Translations under genes and position numbers: made by a program
In this document: one piece after another, positions 32,531 to 44,300 of the stretch
How positions within the stretch are numbered: position 1 is the first letter of the stretch
Layout: each line of letters opens with the position of its first letter
Assembly (NCBI RefSeq): GCF_000512585.2
Contig: NC_089246.1
Location: 1,488,001 to 1,552,000, forward strand
Direction: 5' to 3'
DNA from: Kwoniella bestiolae CBS 10118
Lineage: Eukaryota > Basidiomycota > Tremellomycetes > Tremellales > Cryptococcaceae
DNA length: 64,000 bases
The notes under the pieces: generated by a model
Database searches by the model: none
Seen by the model: only the letters and a program-made list of their open reading frames with translations
What the model was told of the DNA's origin: nothing

Positions 32531-35500
32531 CTATTGAGCAACAGCAAAAGCCACCACGGAAGTATCAGAGTGGCTCAACGAAACTTTGATACTTTTACTT
32601 CCAGCTGCGGAGAGAGCGTCCCCAGAGAGTTTCACCTCTGGTCCAGAGGATGTCGAAACTATTTCGATCTCCTTGAGAGAGGCTCCTGCTCCCTTTGAGG
32701 GGACAGAAAGGGCTTTGAACTGCAAGTAATATCCAGCATCAGTAGGGGCCACGTAATGTACAGGAGTGAGGAAGACTTACCACTGCTTCTTTGGCTGCCC
32801 ATCGTCCGGCGAAGGATGCTGTGGGATCAGGAGCGGAGGTACAGTATTTGATCTATCTCATATGTCAGCTTATTCCCTCTCCAAACGAATGATCAGCTCA
32901 CCTCTTCATCCGTAAAGTTTCGTTGTCTGAATGTCTCAGAGGTAGGAACGTTGGTGATCAACTCTGTGTCGACTCTGTAACCAAAACAAATCAGCTGGAT
33001 CCCACACTTGGCGAATGAGGAAAGACCCACCCAACACCCTTGACATCGTTGGACTGAGCGAAGAAAGCCTTCAACGTCTCAGCATTCTTAGGGTTGAGAG
33101 GTACGGCAGAGGGTAATTTCCCTTGGAAGGCGAACGAGTTGTTCTTAGATGGTCCGGCTCGAGCCAAGGGGTTCAACAATACACCACCCTCCAATTCGGC
33201 AGAGTATGGAGGAGCATCCTTAATCTGTACCAGGTTGTTGTTCACCAAAGCTTGAGACATCCTTGAGAAGGTAGACAATTCCCTTTCGGATCTTCTCTTC
33301 TTGTATTCCTCCAGATCGTGGGTTTGCAACGACGCGTACAAGTATCTAGGGTGGACAATAGCCACTTGACCACCTACTTGACCGAAACCGAAGGAGGTTA
33401 ACAAACCACATTCCAACCTTACATGTTGGATAGGTTTGGATGGGTAGAACAAGTGAGGGAACGCTCGGAGCTCTTCAGAGATGTTGTCGGCATTGTGGTT
33501 ACCAGGAACCAAAGCCGAGTTCAACGTTTGGATCATACCGTTGAACATCCATGCGGCAGCACCACCTTTGGGGTGACCTGTCAGACCCTTTTGAGCGATG
33601 ACAGGAACGGCATTACCGGGTGTTCGACCGAGTTGCTCGAATTGCAAGTTGTACACGCCAGATTCGTTCTTGTCGTTGGCTTTGGTGGAAGTACCGTGAC
33701 ATGAGATAGCACCGACCGAATCCGCGTTGAGACCCCATACAGCCAAAGCACGTCGAAGAGGGGCGATGTTGGGGTGGGATCCCTCCAACATACCGAAAGT
33801 GGCCAAAGCGTCTTTCTCTTGTCTTCTAGCTTCGTCGTCGATGAAGTTGACTCGAGATTGGAACCAGATATCGTTGTCTTGAGCATCTTTCCTAGCTTCA
33901 AGTTCCATCCTGAGAAGCTCGTGCTCATTCTCGAGCCACTGGGAGATTTGTCTTCGTCGGAAGGTGAGTTGTCGAGATCGGTATTTGATGTCAAGGAGGG
34001 GTAGGGGTTCTTTAGGGGTGACTTCTCGAGCGGTGGCAAGGATACCTCGACCAGGAGCAGGAATGGATCGACCAGCTTTATCGGTGTGGGTGGAGGTGTA
34101 AGCGACGATACCTTGAATGGAGGCACCCATCTCAAGAGCAGTCTTAGCAGACATCATGATGTGAACACCGCAACCTTGAGATTCCATGAAACCGGCTCGA
34201 GTGGAAGTCATAGGTCGAGAGAACTCGTTGGGTTCTCTACCCATGGCGAATTCGGTCTCGGCGTTGGAGGTGGCTTTCATGTTGGCGAATTCGAATGAAC
34301 CTTCTTCGGAGAAGTCATCGAAACCACCGGCGATCATGACTTTCGCTTTGCCGCTGAGGATGGTGTCGCATGCGATCTCGACGGATTGGAGCGCGGTGGC
34401 ACTGTGAGTGGGTCAGCAGAGCCTGGAACATCGAAACCATGTTACTTACCAAGCACCAACGGGGATCTTGACGGGACCGGATGAGGAGAGCAAGAGGAGG
34501 TTGACCCAACCAGCGACAGTGTTGATGAAACTAAATGTCAGCGTAGTCCACTTTTAGAGCCACTCACGTCTCCTGTAAGATATCCTTCTGCACATCCTTC
34601 TCCTCCCTTCTATCCTTGAACATCGCAGACATAGAGTGCATACCACCCATACCTGAACCAAGAGCGGTACCGACTTCTGATGGGTGGACAAACTTGTAAA
34701 GCTCGTAAGGGTCGGATACACCAGATGCGACCAAAGCTTCCATGACACAGACTAAAGCCCAGAGAGCGGTTCTGTCAGTTTGACTAGCGATGTCTTCAGG
34801 GATACCGAATCGTTTAGCATCCCATCCGGTAGGCAATTGACCAGCAACAAGTCGGTCAAATTTGACAGCCTTGGGTAAGAAGACTCTTGCACCTTTCTTG
34901 AACTTGACGAACCATTCTCCGGATTCTTGCGCCCAGACGTCTACTCTATCACCTTGCTCTCGCTTGAATCGTTGAGCATCTTCGGCAGAGATTTCAAGGG
35001 GTTCAAGGTCATGGTTGAGTTCAATTTCTTGGTGGAAGGATTTTCGCTTAGGGTCGTAACCGAAGAAGAGATCAGGTTCGATAAGTCTGATACCAGCGTG
35101 TTCGATAATGTCTTTCTCGTATTTCGATTTGACGTCTTTGTCGTCCACAGGGTCACTTGATTTGGAGTCAACCCATCCAACATAGGTTTGACCGCTCTTC
35201 AGTTTACCGTCAAAGTGTTTGATGTATCCCATCATCCAAGCCAATTCGATACAACCTTCAATGGTGAGTTCACCCTTCGCTTCCATCTCCCATCGAGTTC
35301 GGGAAGAACCCCAAGGACCAAGTTCGGCGAAACCGGTACAAACGATAACTTTGTCGAGGTCAATGAGACCTTGAAGGTGGTTGAGTTCAGCGAGGACGTC
35401 GGAAGAGTCGATCTTTGGGAAGTCAAAGTTGAAGTTGGCTCGAGGAGCGATGGCAACTTTTTGGTGGAGTCTTTCGGCATCACCTCCGTTGATGACCTTG

Positions 35501-37435
35501 AAGTCAGCGGCGTTGTCAACGGTGATAGCCTTTCTCAAATCGGCGACTTTGTTGAGATCGAGTCGGATGGAAGTCATCACCTCGGCAAGACCAGCGACTC
35601 GGTCCATACCACCGTTGAGATCAGCCCAGATGGGTTCGATTTGACTGACGTCGAAGAGGAGGGGGTGCATCAAACCGAGAATGTTGAAAGCCATTTCTTT
35701 AGCTGAGAAAGTTCTAACACCGAGCTTCTCCAATCCTTCAGCGACAAAGTTGGTAGCGGACATGAGACCGGTACCTCGAGTCCATCCGATGACAGCACCG
35801 GCAATACACAAATATTCACCCCATGATTCAGCTGACCATCTGTTGAAAAGAGTTTCGAGGGAGATCTTGGATTCGGCGTAGAGACCATCGTTACCGAAGA
35901 TACCGTGGTTGGGAGAGAGGGGGAGGACAACTTGGGTTGGTCGAGTGACAAACTGTCTAGCGGCTTTCTTGACCTTTACCGCACCCATGAGACGGAGCAA
36001 GTTGGTCAACATAAGTCGGTGTGCAAGTTCGGACTTGTCATCGATACCGTCGATTTCTCTACCGTTCTCGGGTAAAGCGGCGAAGGGGATGATGTAGTCG
36101 AGATCGATCTGGAGAGTGGAGTAGATGTAGTCGACGAGAGCTTCGACGTCTTGTTTGGAGGCTGGGCGGGGTATTAGCAAATGCCATATAGCGTAGACGT
36201 ATTACTCACCTCCGTTGAATGGCACGACAATAAGCTTGGAACCTTTAGAACCAATCTCGTGGAAGATGCTCTTGTAGTAGTCTACAGCAGCTCGACTGTA
36301 TCTAGAAGTGGTGACGATACAAGTACAACCACCTGAAAGTAATCCCTTCAAAATCTCCACACCGATAGATCCTCTACCAACACCGGTGAGAAGAGCAGCT
36401 TTCTTAGCGAAGGTGACGCCGGAGGTAGCGATTTCAGTGAGAACGTCGAAGTCTGTGCGGGGGATCAGCCATAGTTTAGACGGGAAGATTATTTCAATCC
36501 ACTCACAGATGTTGGTAAGCTTTTGTGAATAAGCGAAACTTGTACCGGTCTTTCTCTTAAGATGCAAGAAGGGCAAATGAGCCTCTTCAACCTCGGTCCT
36601 ATCCTCTACATTTGGTCTCAAGAAAGATGAGGATGATCTCCTCTGCTTGGCACCTTTGGTCCTAGCGACAGCAGGATTCTCCACTACAGCATCTTTACCC
36701 AACGACTTGATGACTTCACCGTACATAGACTTGATGGCGGCTTTCTGAGCGGGAGTGATGGATGGCTGAGAGGATACAAGTTCCCAGAGTTTATCTACAG
36801 TTTCAAGGTTAGAGTACGAAAATGTCTCAAGGTGATAAGAATTTACTCACCGATATCGGATTGAACTTTGTCAAGGTTCACAGCCGGTTCCACTTCACCT
36901 CCGGATGCCATTTCTGCGGGATGTCAGCGTTGCTCTTTGGATGGTTGACTCACCTTTGACATAACTCTCAAGCTTTCTGACATTCTGTCTCGAGATCTCA
37001 GAGTAAACGATATCACCTTTAGCGGATACTTCGGTGTGAGGGGCAGTGGGAAGAGCGACATCTCGGTATACAGGGGGTTTGTCGACGACCTCTTGGCCTG
37101 GGATAGGGTATTAGCTTTGTCCACAGATTAATCATAAGCCCACTTACAGTTCTCTAACAAGATCTGACCAAACTTCTTCACCTTCTCATAGTTGGGACCT
37201 TTGGTAGGGTCGACATTGTCGATGTGGTATTTCATGTATCTAAACTCATGTCAGCTGGATTTATGAGAGATGACGAGATGACTCACTCGATGAGGTTAGG
37301 GTCCGCTCGGTTCATCTAAACCATCTTATCAGCTTATTGGTCATATAGCATAACGACCACACTCACAATAGCGATACATCTTGACGTGAGCTCACGTCGA
37401 GCTGTACTCTCTTGGTCCAAACCTGCAGCGGCCAT
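32531..37435 (-). CDS. FAS2: Fatty acid synthase subunit FAS2, KR-KS-PPT part (alpha chain lacking ACP)
   Basis: One of two chains of the cytosolic type I fungal fatty acid synthase. From the ATG at 37435 the protein starts M-A-A-A-G-L-D-Q-E-S and aligns to baker's-yeast Fas2 only from the I-M-N-R-S-N-D region onward (here I-M-N-R-A-D-P-N-L-I-E-Y-M-K-Y-H). It therefore lacks the N-terminal MPT remnant, the ACP and the first structural helices. Ketoreductase: L-L-T-G-V-G-R-G-S-I-G, then S-P-N-H-G-I-F-G and Y-A-E-S-K. Ketosynthase: V-G-A-C-A-T-A (active Cys), H-G-T-S-T-K-A-N-D-K and L-T-G-H-P-K-G-G-A-A. The C-terminal phosphopantetheinyl transferase has G-V-D-T-E-L and W-A-A-K-E-A-V-F-K. Many short introns lie at the N-terminal side; one exon of 1.6 kb carries most of the KR and the start of the KS. 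Length about 1450-1480 residues against 1887 in yeast. Head-to-head with FAS1. Confidence 0.97.
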
Positions 37436-37700
37436 GTTGTTGGCTTGGTGAGTGGTAGAGTTGGGAAAGAGGGGAAAGCAGCAGCTATAAAAGGCCAATC
37501 AAGGTCTTGCTGTGATGTGGATATGGGGAGATGAGAAGGGTCTAGGTGAGGTGACAATGGAGATGATGAGATGACGAAGAAGTAGCTTATGACTTGATGA
37601 TTGTTATTGTTGCACGGTGCTATAACGATGCTATCTCGATACTAGTACTATAAATTCCAAAAGACACTCAACTTGGGGAATCTGACAGTTGGGGATAACA

Positions 37701-37710
37701 GCCACGTGGC
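37701..37710. promoter_or_regulatory. GCCACGTGGC palindrome (bHLH/bZIP-type E-box), FAS2 side
   Basis: Perfect 10-bp palindrome 266 bp upstream of the FAS2 start. The CACGTG core is the usual bHLH/bZIP site; the binding factor is unknown. Confidence 0.65.
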
Positions 37711-38090
37711 AAGAGCCAAAAGGTAGATCGGATTAGACCCTGAGTTAAGAACTGATTATGATAACCGGTTGAAATGAACCTTGATTCACCGAGCATGCAT
37801 ATACCTGGTACTCGACGTGGAAGGAACTGCTACCATCTACGTGTTCATCTCCTATACTGTGGGGATGATCATGACACCAACAGCATCGAGTAGAAGCTTC
37901 AAGACGATGTTGACAACCCCAATGCATATGCATCTACGATGAGTAATCAGCGATGGTGCTATCTGTCTATCTGTCCCCAAAGATTAATGTCGGTGTGATT
38001 TGTATTTTCGCTGTGATGATTTGTATTTACTGATCGGTTATCTTCGGCGTAAAAGATAACACTGGTCAAAGCTAAATTAGACCCTAACAT

Positions 38091-38100
38091 GCCACGTGGC
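38091..38100. promoter_or_regulatory. GCCACGTGGC palindrome (bHLH/bZIP-type E-box), FAS1 side
   Basis: Second identical palindrome, 232 bp upstream of the FAS1 start and 390 bp from the first copy. Confidence 0.65.
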
Positions 38101-38331
38101 GGCAGATGTGTTTTGGGGAATTGATAATGGGGATCATGCACCAAGTTGTACTCGTAGCAGTTCAAAATAATAATTCATGTACAGTTAGTTGATTTGGTAC
38201 ACCGTCAGATATCATTGCATTGTCACACATACATCATCATCAACTACTTCATTCTCATTTCTCCTCCTTCTCATCTCTCCCCCCTGTAACAACATCGATA
38301 CGAGTCTGAGCAGCTCAAGTAACCGCCCAAC

Positions 38332-41300
38332 ATGGCGTCCCTTTTCAGCAGCTCAACTCCCTCTCGACCACTCGTCCTTCACTCCTCTTCCACCCGTGTC
38401 TCCATCCTCGTCCCCGCCTCTCCACTATCAGCATGGGTCACCTCGGAGGTACTCGCTCAGCAATTCCACGATTCAAGGATAGGTCAAGATCAAGAGCCTG
38501 CTCCTGTGGTAGATGAAGAAGACGCTACACCTAAACCACCATCTCAAGAACCTCAGGTCAAACTCCTCGCAAGGTTCCTCTCCTTCGCTGCCGACAAAGT
38601 CAACGCAGATCAGGATTCATCTGAGCTCGCTCAAGTTCTTCTCGCAGCATACGACAGATTCAATGAACTCTTCTTGTCTTCTGTCAACGTACATTCGCTT
38701 GTACAGACGTTCGAGCCAGACTCTCGGGCTGAGATACTCAAAGCTTACTTCAAGGCTTTCGCTACTGCCAAAGAATCACTTGGTGATAAGGTCAGGGTAG
38801 CTCATCCATCAGCTTTACTCGAAGCTACTAAGAGTGGATCAGCCGAGCTCTACGCTCTCTTCGGTGGTCAAGGTGTGAACGAGGTGAGTTAGACGAAGTA
38901 TAACAGAATCCGCGCTGACGTTATTGCAGCACTACTTCAACGAACTTCAATTGTTGTATGACACCTACACCCCATTCGTGAAACCTCTTCTCACCCAAAT
39001 CACTTCTCTCCTTCTCGATCTCGGCGACAAAGCCGACGCAGACGGATACACATATTACTCCCAAGGTCTTGACCTTATCTCTTGGCTCGATGGCAGCTCA
39101 CCTAGACCTACCGTCGAGTATCTCGCCTCTATCCCCCTCTCTTTGCCCCTGATCGGTGTCGCTCAACTCGCCCAATACGTCGTATCGTGTCGAGTCGTCA
39201 ACCTCACTCCCGGTGAAGTGAGAAGTAGCTTCAAAGGTGCTACAGGTCACTCTCAAGGTGTCATCTCAGCCGTCGCCATCGCCTCATCCGATTCATGGCA
39301 ATCGCTCAACGGAAACATCCTCAAAGCTGTCAAGCACCTGTTCTACGTCGGTCTCAGGGGTCAAGAAGGTTTCCCATTGCTCTCTCTTGAGCCTCAAATC
39401 GTCGCTGACTCAGTCGCCAACAATGAGGGAGTCCCCACACCTATGCTTTCCATCAACGGTTTGTCACTTAAACCTTTAGAAGGACACATCAAGAAGGTCA
39501 ACAGCCACCTTCCATCCAACTCGCAAATTGGTATCTCCTTATACAACGGTCCTACCAACTTTGTCGCTACTGGACCTGCCAAGGCTTTGTACGGTCTTGC
39601 CACTGCCCTCAGAAAGGTCATGGCTCCTCCAGGTCTTGACCAAAGCAAGATCCCCTTCTCCAAGCGAAAGGCGGTATTCAACATCCGATTCTTACCTGTC
39701 AACGTACCTTACCACAGCACCTACCTTGCCGGTGCTACTGAGAAGCTTGTTCAGCAGGATTTGAACGGAGAGGAGTTATGGAGTGCATCGGACTTGGCCA
39801 TTGCCATTTACCACACTGAAGATGGTGAGTCAACTTATATTGCGGATCGTGCTAATCCTCATCAGGTTCCGACCTCCGGCAACTCGAGTCTTCCCTCACT
39901 GCCTCCTTGTCTGACCAAATCTTTGTCAAGCATATCCACTGGATCAAAGCCACCAACTTCCCTCCTTCCGCTACCCACGCTGTAGACTTCGGACCTGGTG
40001 GAAACTCTGGTATCGGTCCTTTGACTGGAAGATCTATTGAAGGTCGAGGTGTTAGAATCGTCGTTGTTGGTGAGAAAGGCCGAGCAGCCGCTGAGTTGTA
40101 CGATGCGAACAAGATCAGAAGGGAGCCTGTTTGGTCTAAGGAGTGGTCCCCCAAACTCGTCAAGACTCTGTGAGTGACTTACTTTGCTTGACTCAACCCC
40201 GCTAATTCTCTTTCCACGCCACAGTGACGGAAAGATCCACATCGACACTCCCTTCTCTCGACTCCTCGGTAAACCCCCTATTATGGTCGCTGGTATGACA
40301 CCTTCAACCGTTGGAGCTTCGCTCGTATCCGCTACCCTCAACGCAGGGTACCACATCGAACTTGCCGGTGGTGGTCACTACAACCCTACTGCCCTCCGAA
40401 ACAAGGTCGCCGAAATCCAAGAACGAACTCAGCCCGGTGTCGGTATCACCCTCAACGCTTTGTACATCAACCAAAGACAATTCTCCTTCCAATTCCCTCT
40501 TTGGCAGGAGATGCGACGAGAAGGTCTCCCTATTGAAGGTTTCTGTGTCGCCGCTGGTATCCCATCAAGCGAGAAAGCTACCGAGATCATCACCGCTCTC
40601 AAAGCTGCCGGTATCAAGCACATCTCCTTCAAGCCTGGTTCAGTTGAAGGTGTAAGACAAGTTGTCAATATCGCTGCTGCCAACCCAGACTACCCCATTA
40701 TCATGCAATGGACCGGTGGTCGAGCTGGTGGTCACCACTCCTGTGAAGACTTCCACCAACCTATCATCGCCACCTATGCTTCTATCAGACAGAACCCTAA
40801 TATCTCTTTGATCGCTGGGTCTGGTTTCGGTGGTGCCGATGACGTTTGGCCATAGTAAGTTTACCCTTCTTACTCACAAGTGAATCACGCTGAACCCCCA
40901 CGTAGCATCTCCGGTGAATGGTCCGTCAAGATGTTCAATCTCCAACCCATGCCCTTCGATGGTGTCCTTTACGGATCCCGAGTCATGGTTGCTAAGGAAG
41001 CCGACACCAGTCCTTCCGTGAAACAACTCATCGTCGATGCTCCTGGTGTGGAAGATGCTGCTTGGGAAGGTACCTACGACAAACCCACCGGTGGTATCCT
41101 CACTGTGCGATCCGAACTCGGAGAACCTATTCACAAGATCGCTACGCGAGGTGTCAAGTTATGGAGAGAATTCGATGACACTGTCTTCGCTCAACCCCGA
41201 GAGAAGCGAGCTGCTTGGTTAGAGAACAAGAAGGATTATGTTATCGACCGACTCAACAAGGACTTCAACAAACCTTGGTTCGGTCAGAAGGCTGACGGCA

Positions 41301-44300
41301 CTGTCGTCTCTGATCTTGGCAAGATGACCTACGAAGAGATCACTCAACGAATGGTCCGACTCATGTACGTCGCTAAACAAGACAGATGGGTAGATATTTC
41401 CCTCAGAAACTTGGTCGGTGATTGGCTCAGACGTGTTGAAGAGCGATTTGCCGGTGTCGACGGTATCAGAACCAAGGAATCACTCATCCAATCGTTCTCA
41501 TCTCTCGACAAGCCTACCGCTACCATCGACAACTTCTTCAACACCTACCCTCGAGCCAAATCTCAACTTGTCGCTGCTGAAGATAAGGCCTACTTCCTTG
41601 CTATCTGCCAACGACCTGGTCAAAAACCAGTCCCATTCATCCCTATCCTCGACAACACCTTCGAAGTTTGGTTTAAGAAGGATTCCCTTTGGGCTGCCGA
41701 GGACATCGACGCGGTATTCGATCAAGATCCCCAACGAGTTTGTATTCTCCAAGGTCCCATGGCCGTGAAACACTCCACTGTCGCCGATGAACCCATCAAA
41801 GACTTGCTTGGTAACATTGAAGGCCTCCTTGCTAAGAAGATCCTCGATCAATACTACGGTGGCGACGAATCTCAAGTCCCTGCTATCGACTACATCGGTG
41901 CTGTAGCTGGTAAACCTAAATCAGGTCTTGCCGCTGAGTCCACCTCTGAAGGTGTTAGAACTCTCAAATTGGGTAAATCAGTTCCATCAGTCGAAGATTG
42001 GATCGAAGTTGTCGCTGGTTCCGAGGTCTCTTGGCTTCGAGCTGCCTTGACTTCCGTCAACGTAGTCCAAGGCGCCGGTTATATCAGCAACCCTTTCAGA
42101 AGAATCTTCACCCCTCGACCCAACCAAACTATCGAGATCAAGTCGGCCAACGGACAAGTCTCCTCTGTCACCCTCTACGGCTCTGCCAGGTCCTTCGGTC
42201 CTCACCCTGCCGACTTCAAGGCGGTCGACCTCTCTTTCAACTCTTCTACCAACGACATCACCCTTGTGTTGAACGAAGAGAGACGGGGTGCCATCGTACC
42301 CCTCCACTTCGCTTTCAAGTACAAGCCTGATATGGGTTACGCTCCTATCCACGAAATTGTCGATGGTCGAAACAAGAAGATCAAGGACTTCTACTGGAGA
42401 CTTTGGTTCGGTGACAACGAGACGCTTCCTGAGCTTGCTCTCGATACCACCTTTACCGGTGAAGAAGTCACCGTCGACGCTCAAGCCGTTCAACGATTCT
42501 GTGATGTTGTTGGTAACCAAGGGGAATCATTCAAATCTGCGAGAAACGACAAGATCTCCGCTCCCATGGACTTTGCTATTGTTCTCGGCTGGCAGGTGAG
42601 TCTAATCATGTGAGGAATCCCGCTGACCTCTCTAGTCCATCATGAAAGCGATCTTCCCCTCCGACATCGATGGTGACTTGCTCAAGCTTGTCCACTTGTC
42701 TAACGGTTTCCGAATGATCGAAGGTGTCGCTCCCATCAAAGCTGGTGACGCTTGTACTGCCGAAGCTCGAGTCGTCTCCGTCTCCAACAGCGACAGTGGT
42801 AAGACCGTCAAGGTCAAGGGATACGTCCTCAGACGAGGTGAACCAGTCATCGAAGTCACCTCTTCTTTCCTCTACCGAGGTAAATTCACCGACTACCAGA
42901 ACACCTTTGAGACTGTGGACGAATCTGACTACGTCGTGGAGTTGACCAAACCCACCTCCGTTGGCGTCCTTCAAGCCAAACCTTGGTTCGAGTGGGATGA
43001 CGATAGCAAACCCCTTGAAGCCGGTACTACCCTCACCTTCAAGACCAAGTCCGAACTACGATACAGAGACAAGACCACCTTCTCCGCTGTCAAGGTTTCC
43101 GGAGCCGCTTTCATCCGAAGCAGTACCAAAGCTCTCGTTCAAGTCGCCACTATTGACTACGAAGCTCACAATCTACACGGGAACCCTGTTGTGGAATACC
43201 TCAAACGACACGGTAAAGCAGTCGGTCAGCCAACTCCGCTTGAAAGCGGTTACTCTCTCGTCACCGACCCATCCACCGCTGTCTTCACCACTCCCGCCAC
43301 CAACGAGCCTTACTCCAAGATCTCAGGTGATTTCAACCCCATCCACGTCAACCCATACTTCTCCGACCTTGCTTCTTTACCTGGAACCATCACCCACGGT
43401 ATGTGGTCAAGTGCCGCTACTCGAAAATACATTGAGTCAGTTGTCGCTGATAACCACCCCGAGCGAGTTGTCTCCTACGAAGTTGGCTTTGTTGGTATGG
43501 TCCTCCCAGGTGACGAAATCCAAGTCAAACTCACTCACATTGCCATGCGAGATGGTAAGAAGGTTGTCAAGGTCGAAGCTTTCAACCAAAGAGGTGAAAA
43601 GGTTATCGACGGTACTTCCGAAGTCCTTCAACCACCTACCGCTTACGTGTTCACCGGACAAGGTTCTCAAGAAGTTGGTATGGGTATGGAACTGTACAAC
43701 AACTCTCCAGTCGCCAAGGCTGTATGGGATGCTGCCGATGCTCACTTGACCTCGACCTACGGTTTCTCTATCGTTGATATCGTCAAGAACAACCCTAAGG
43801 AGTTGACTATCCACTTTGGTGGTATCAAGGGTCAAGCTATCCGACAGAGATATATGGATCTTACCTACGATACGATCGATGAGAAAGGTCAAGTCAAGAC
43901 TCTTCCTCTTTTCGCCGATATCGACCTCTACACCACCAGCTACACCTTCTCTCACCCTCAAGGTTTGCTCTTCGCCACTCAGTACACTCAAATCGCCTTG
44001 GTGGTCACTGAGAAAGCCGCTTTCGATGATATGAAAGCCAAGGGACTTATCGACACCAACGCCGCTTTCGCTGGTCACTCTTTGGGTGAATACTCTGCTC
44101 TCGCTGCCATTGCCGATGTCCTCCCTATCTCATCTCTCGCCGATGTCGTCTTCTTCAGAGGTATCACCATGCAACGTGCTGTGCAACGTGATGCTGAAGG
44201 TAAATCCCAATACGCCATGATGGCTGCCAACCCTTCAAGGGTGGGCAAGACCTTCAACGAGATGGCTCTCCGAGAGATCGTCGATACCATCAGCAAGCAG

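Larger units (their letters stand above)
37436..38331. promoter_or_regulatory. Shared divergent promoter of FAS2 and FAS1
   Basis: 896 bp between the two FAS start codons. Two copies of a composite module are visible. The left copy has TTGGGGAAT...GGGGATA at 37673-37697, GCCACGTGGC at 37701-37710 and ATTAGACCCT at 37732-37741. The right copy has ATTAGACCCT at 38076-38085, GCCACGTGGC at 38091-38100 and TTGGGGAAT...GGGGATCA at 38113-38136. The order of the three elements is reversed between copies although each is on the same strand. Each copy lies about 230-270 bp from the nearer gene, fitting coordinate control of the two subunits. Confidence 0.75.

Noticed and set aside
35188..35706. 172-codon plus-strand frame antisense to FAS2
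   Set aside because: Shadow of the conserved ketoreductase coding strand.
41987..42520. 177-codon minus-strand frame antisense to FAS1
   Set aside because: Mirror of biased codon use in FAS1; no independent support.
43437..44078. 213-codon minus-strand frame antisense to FAS1 DH-MPT region
   Set aside because: Same codon-bias shadow effect.
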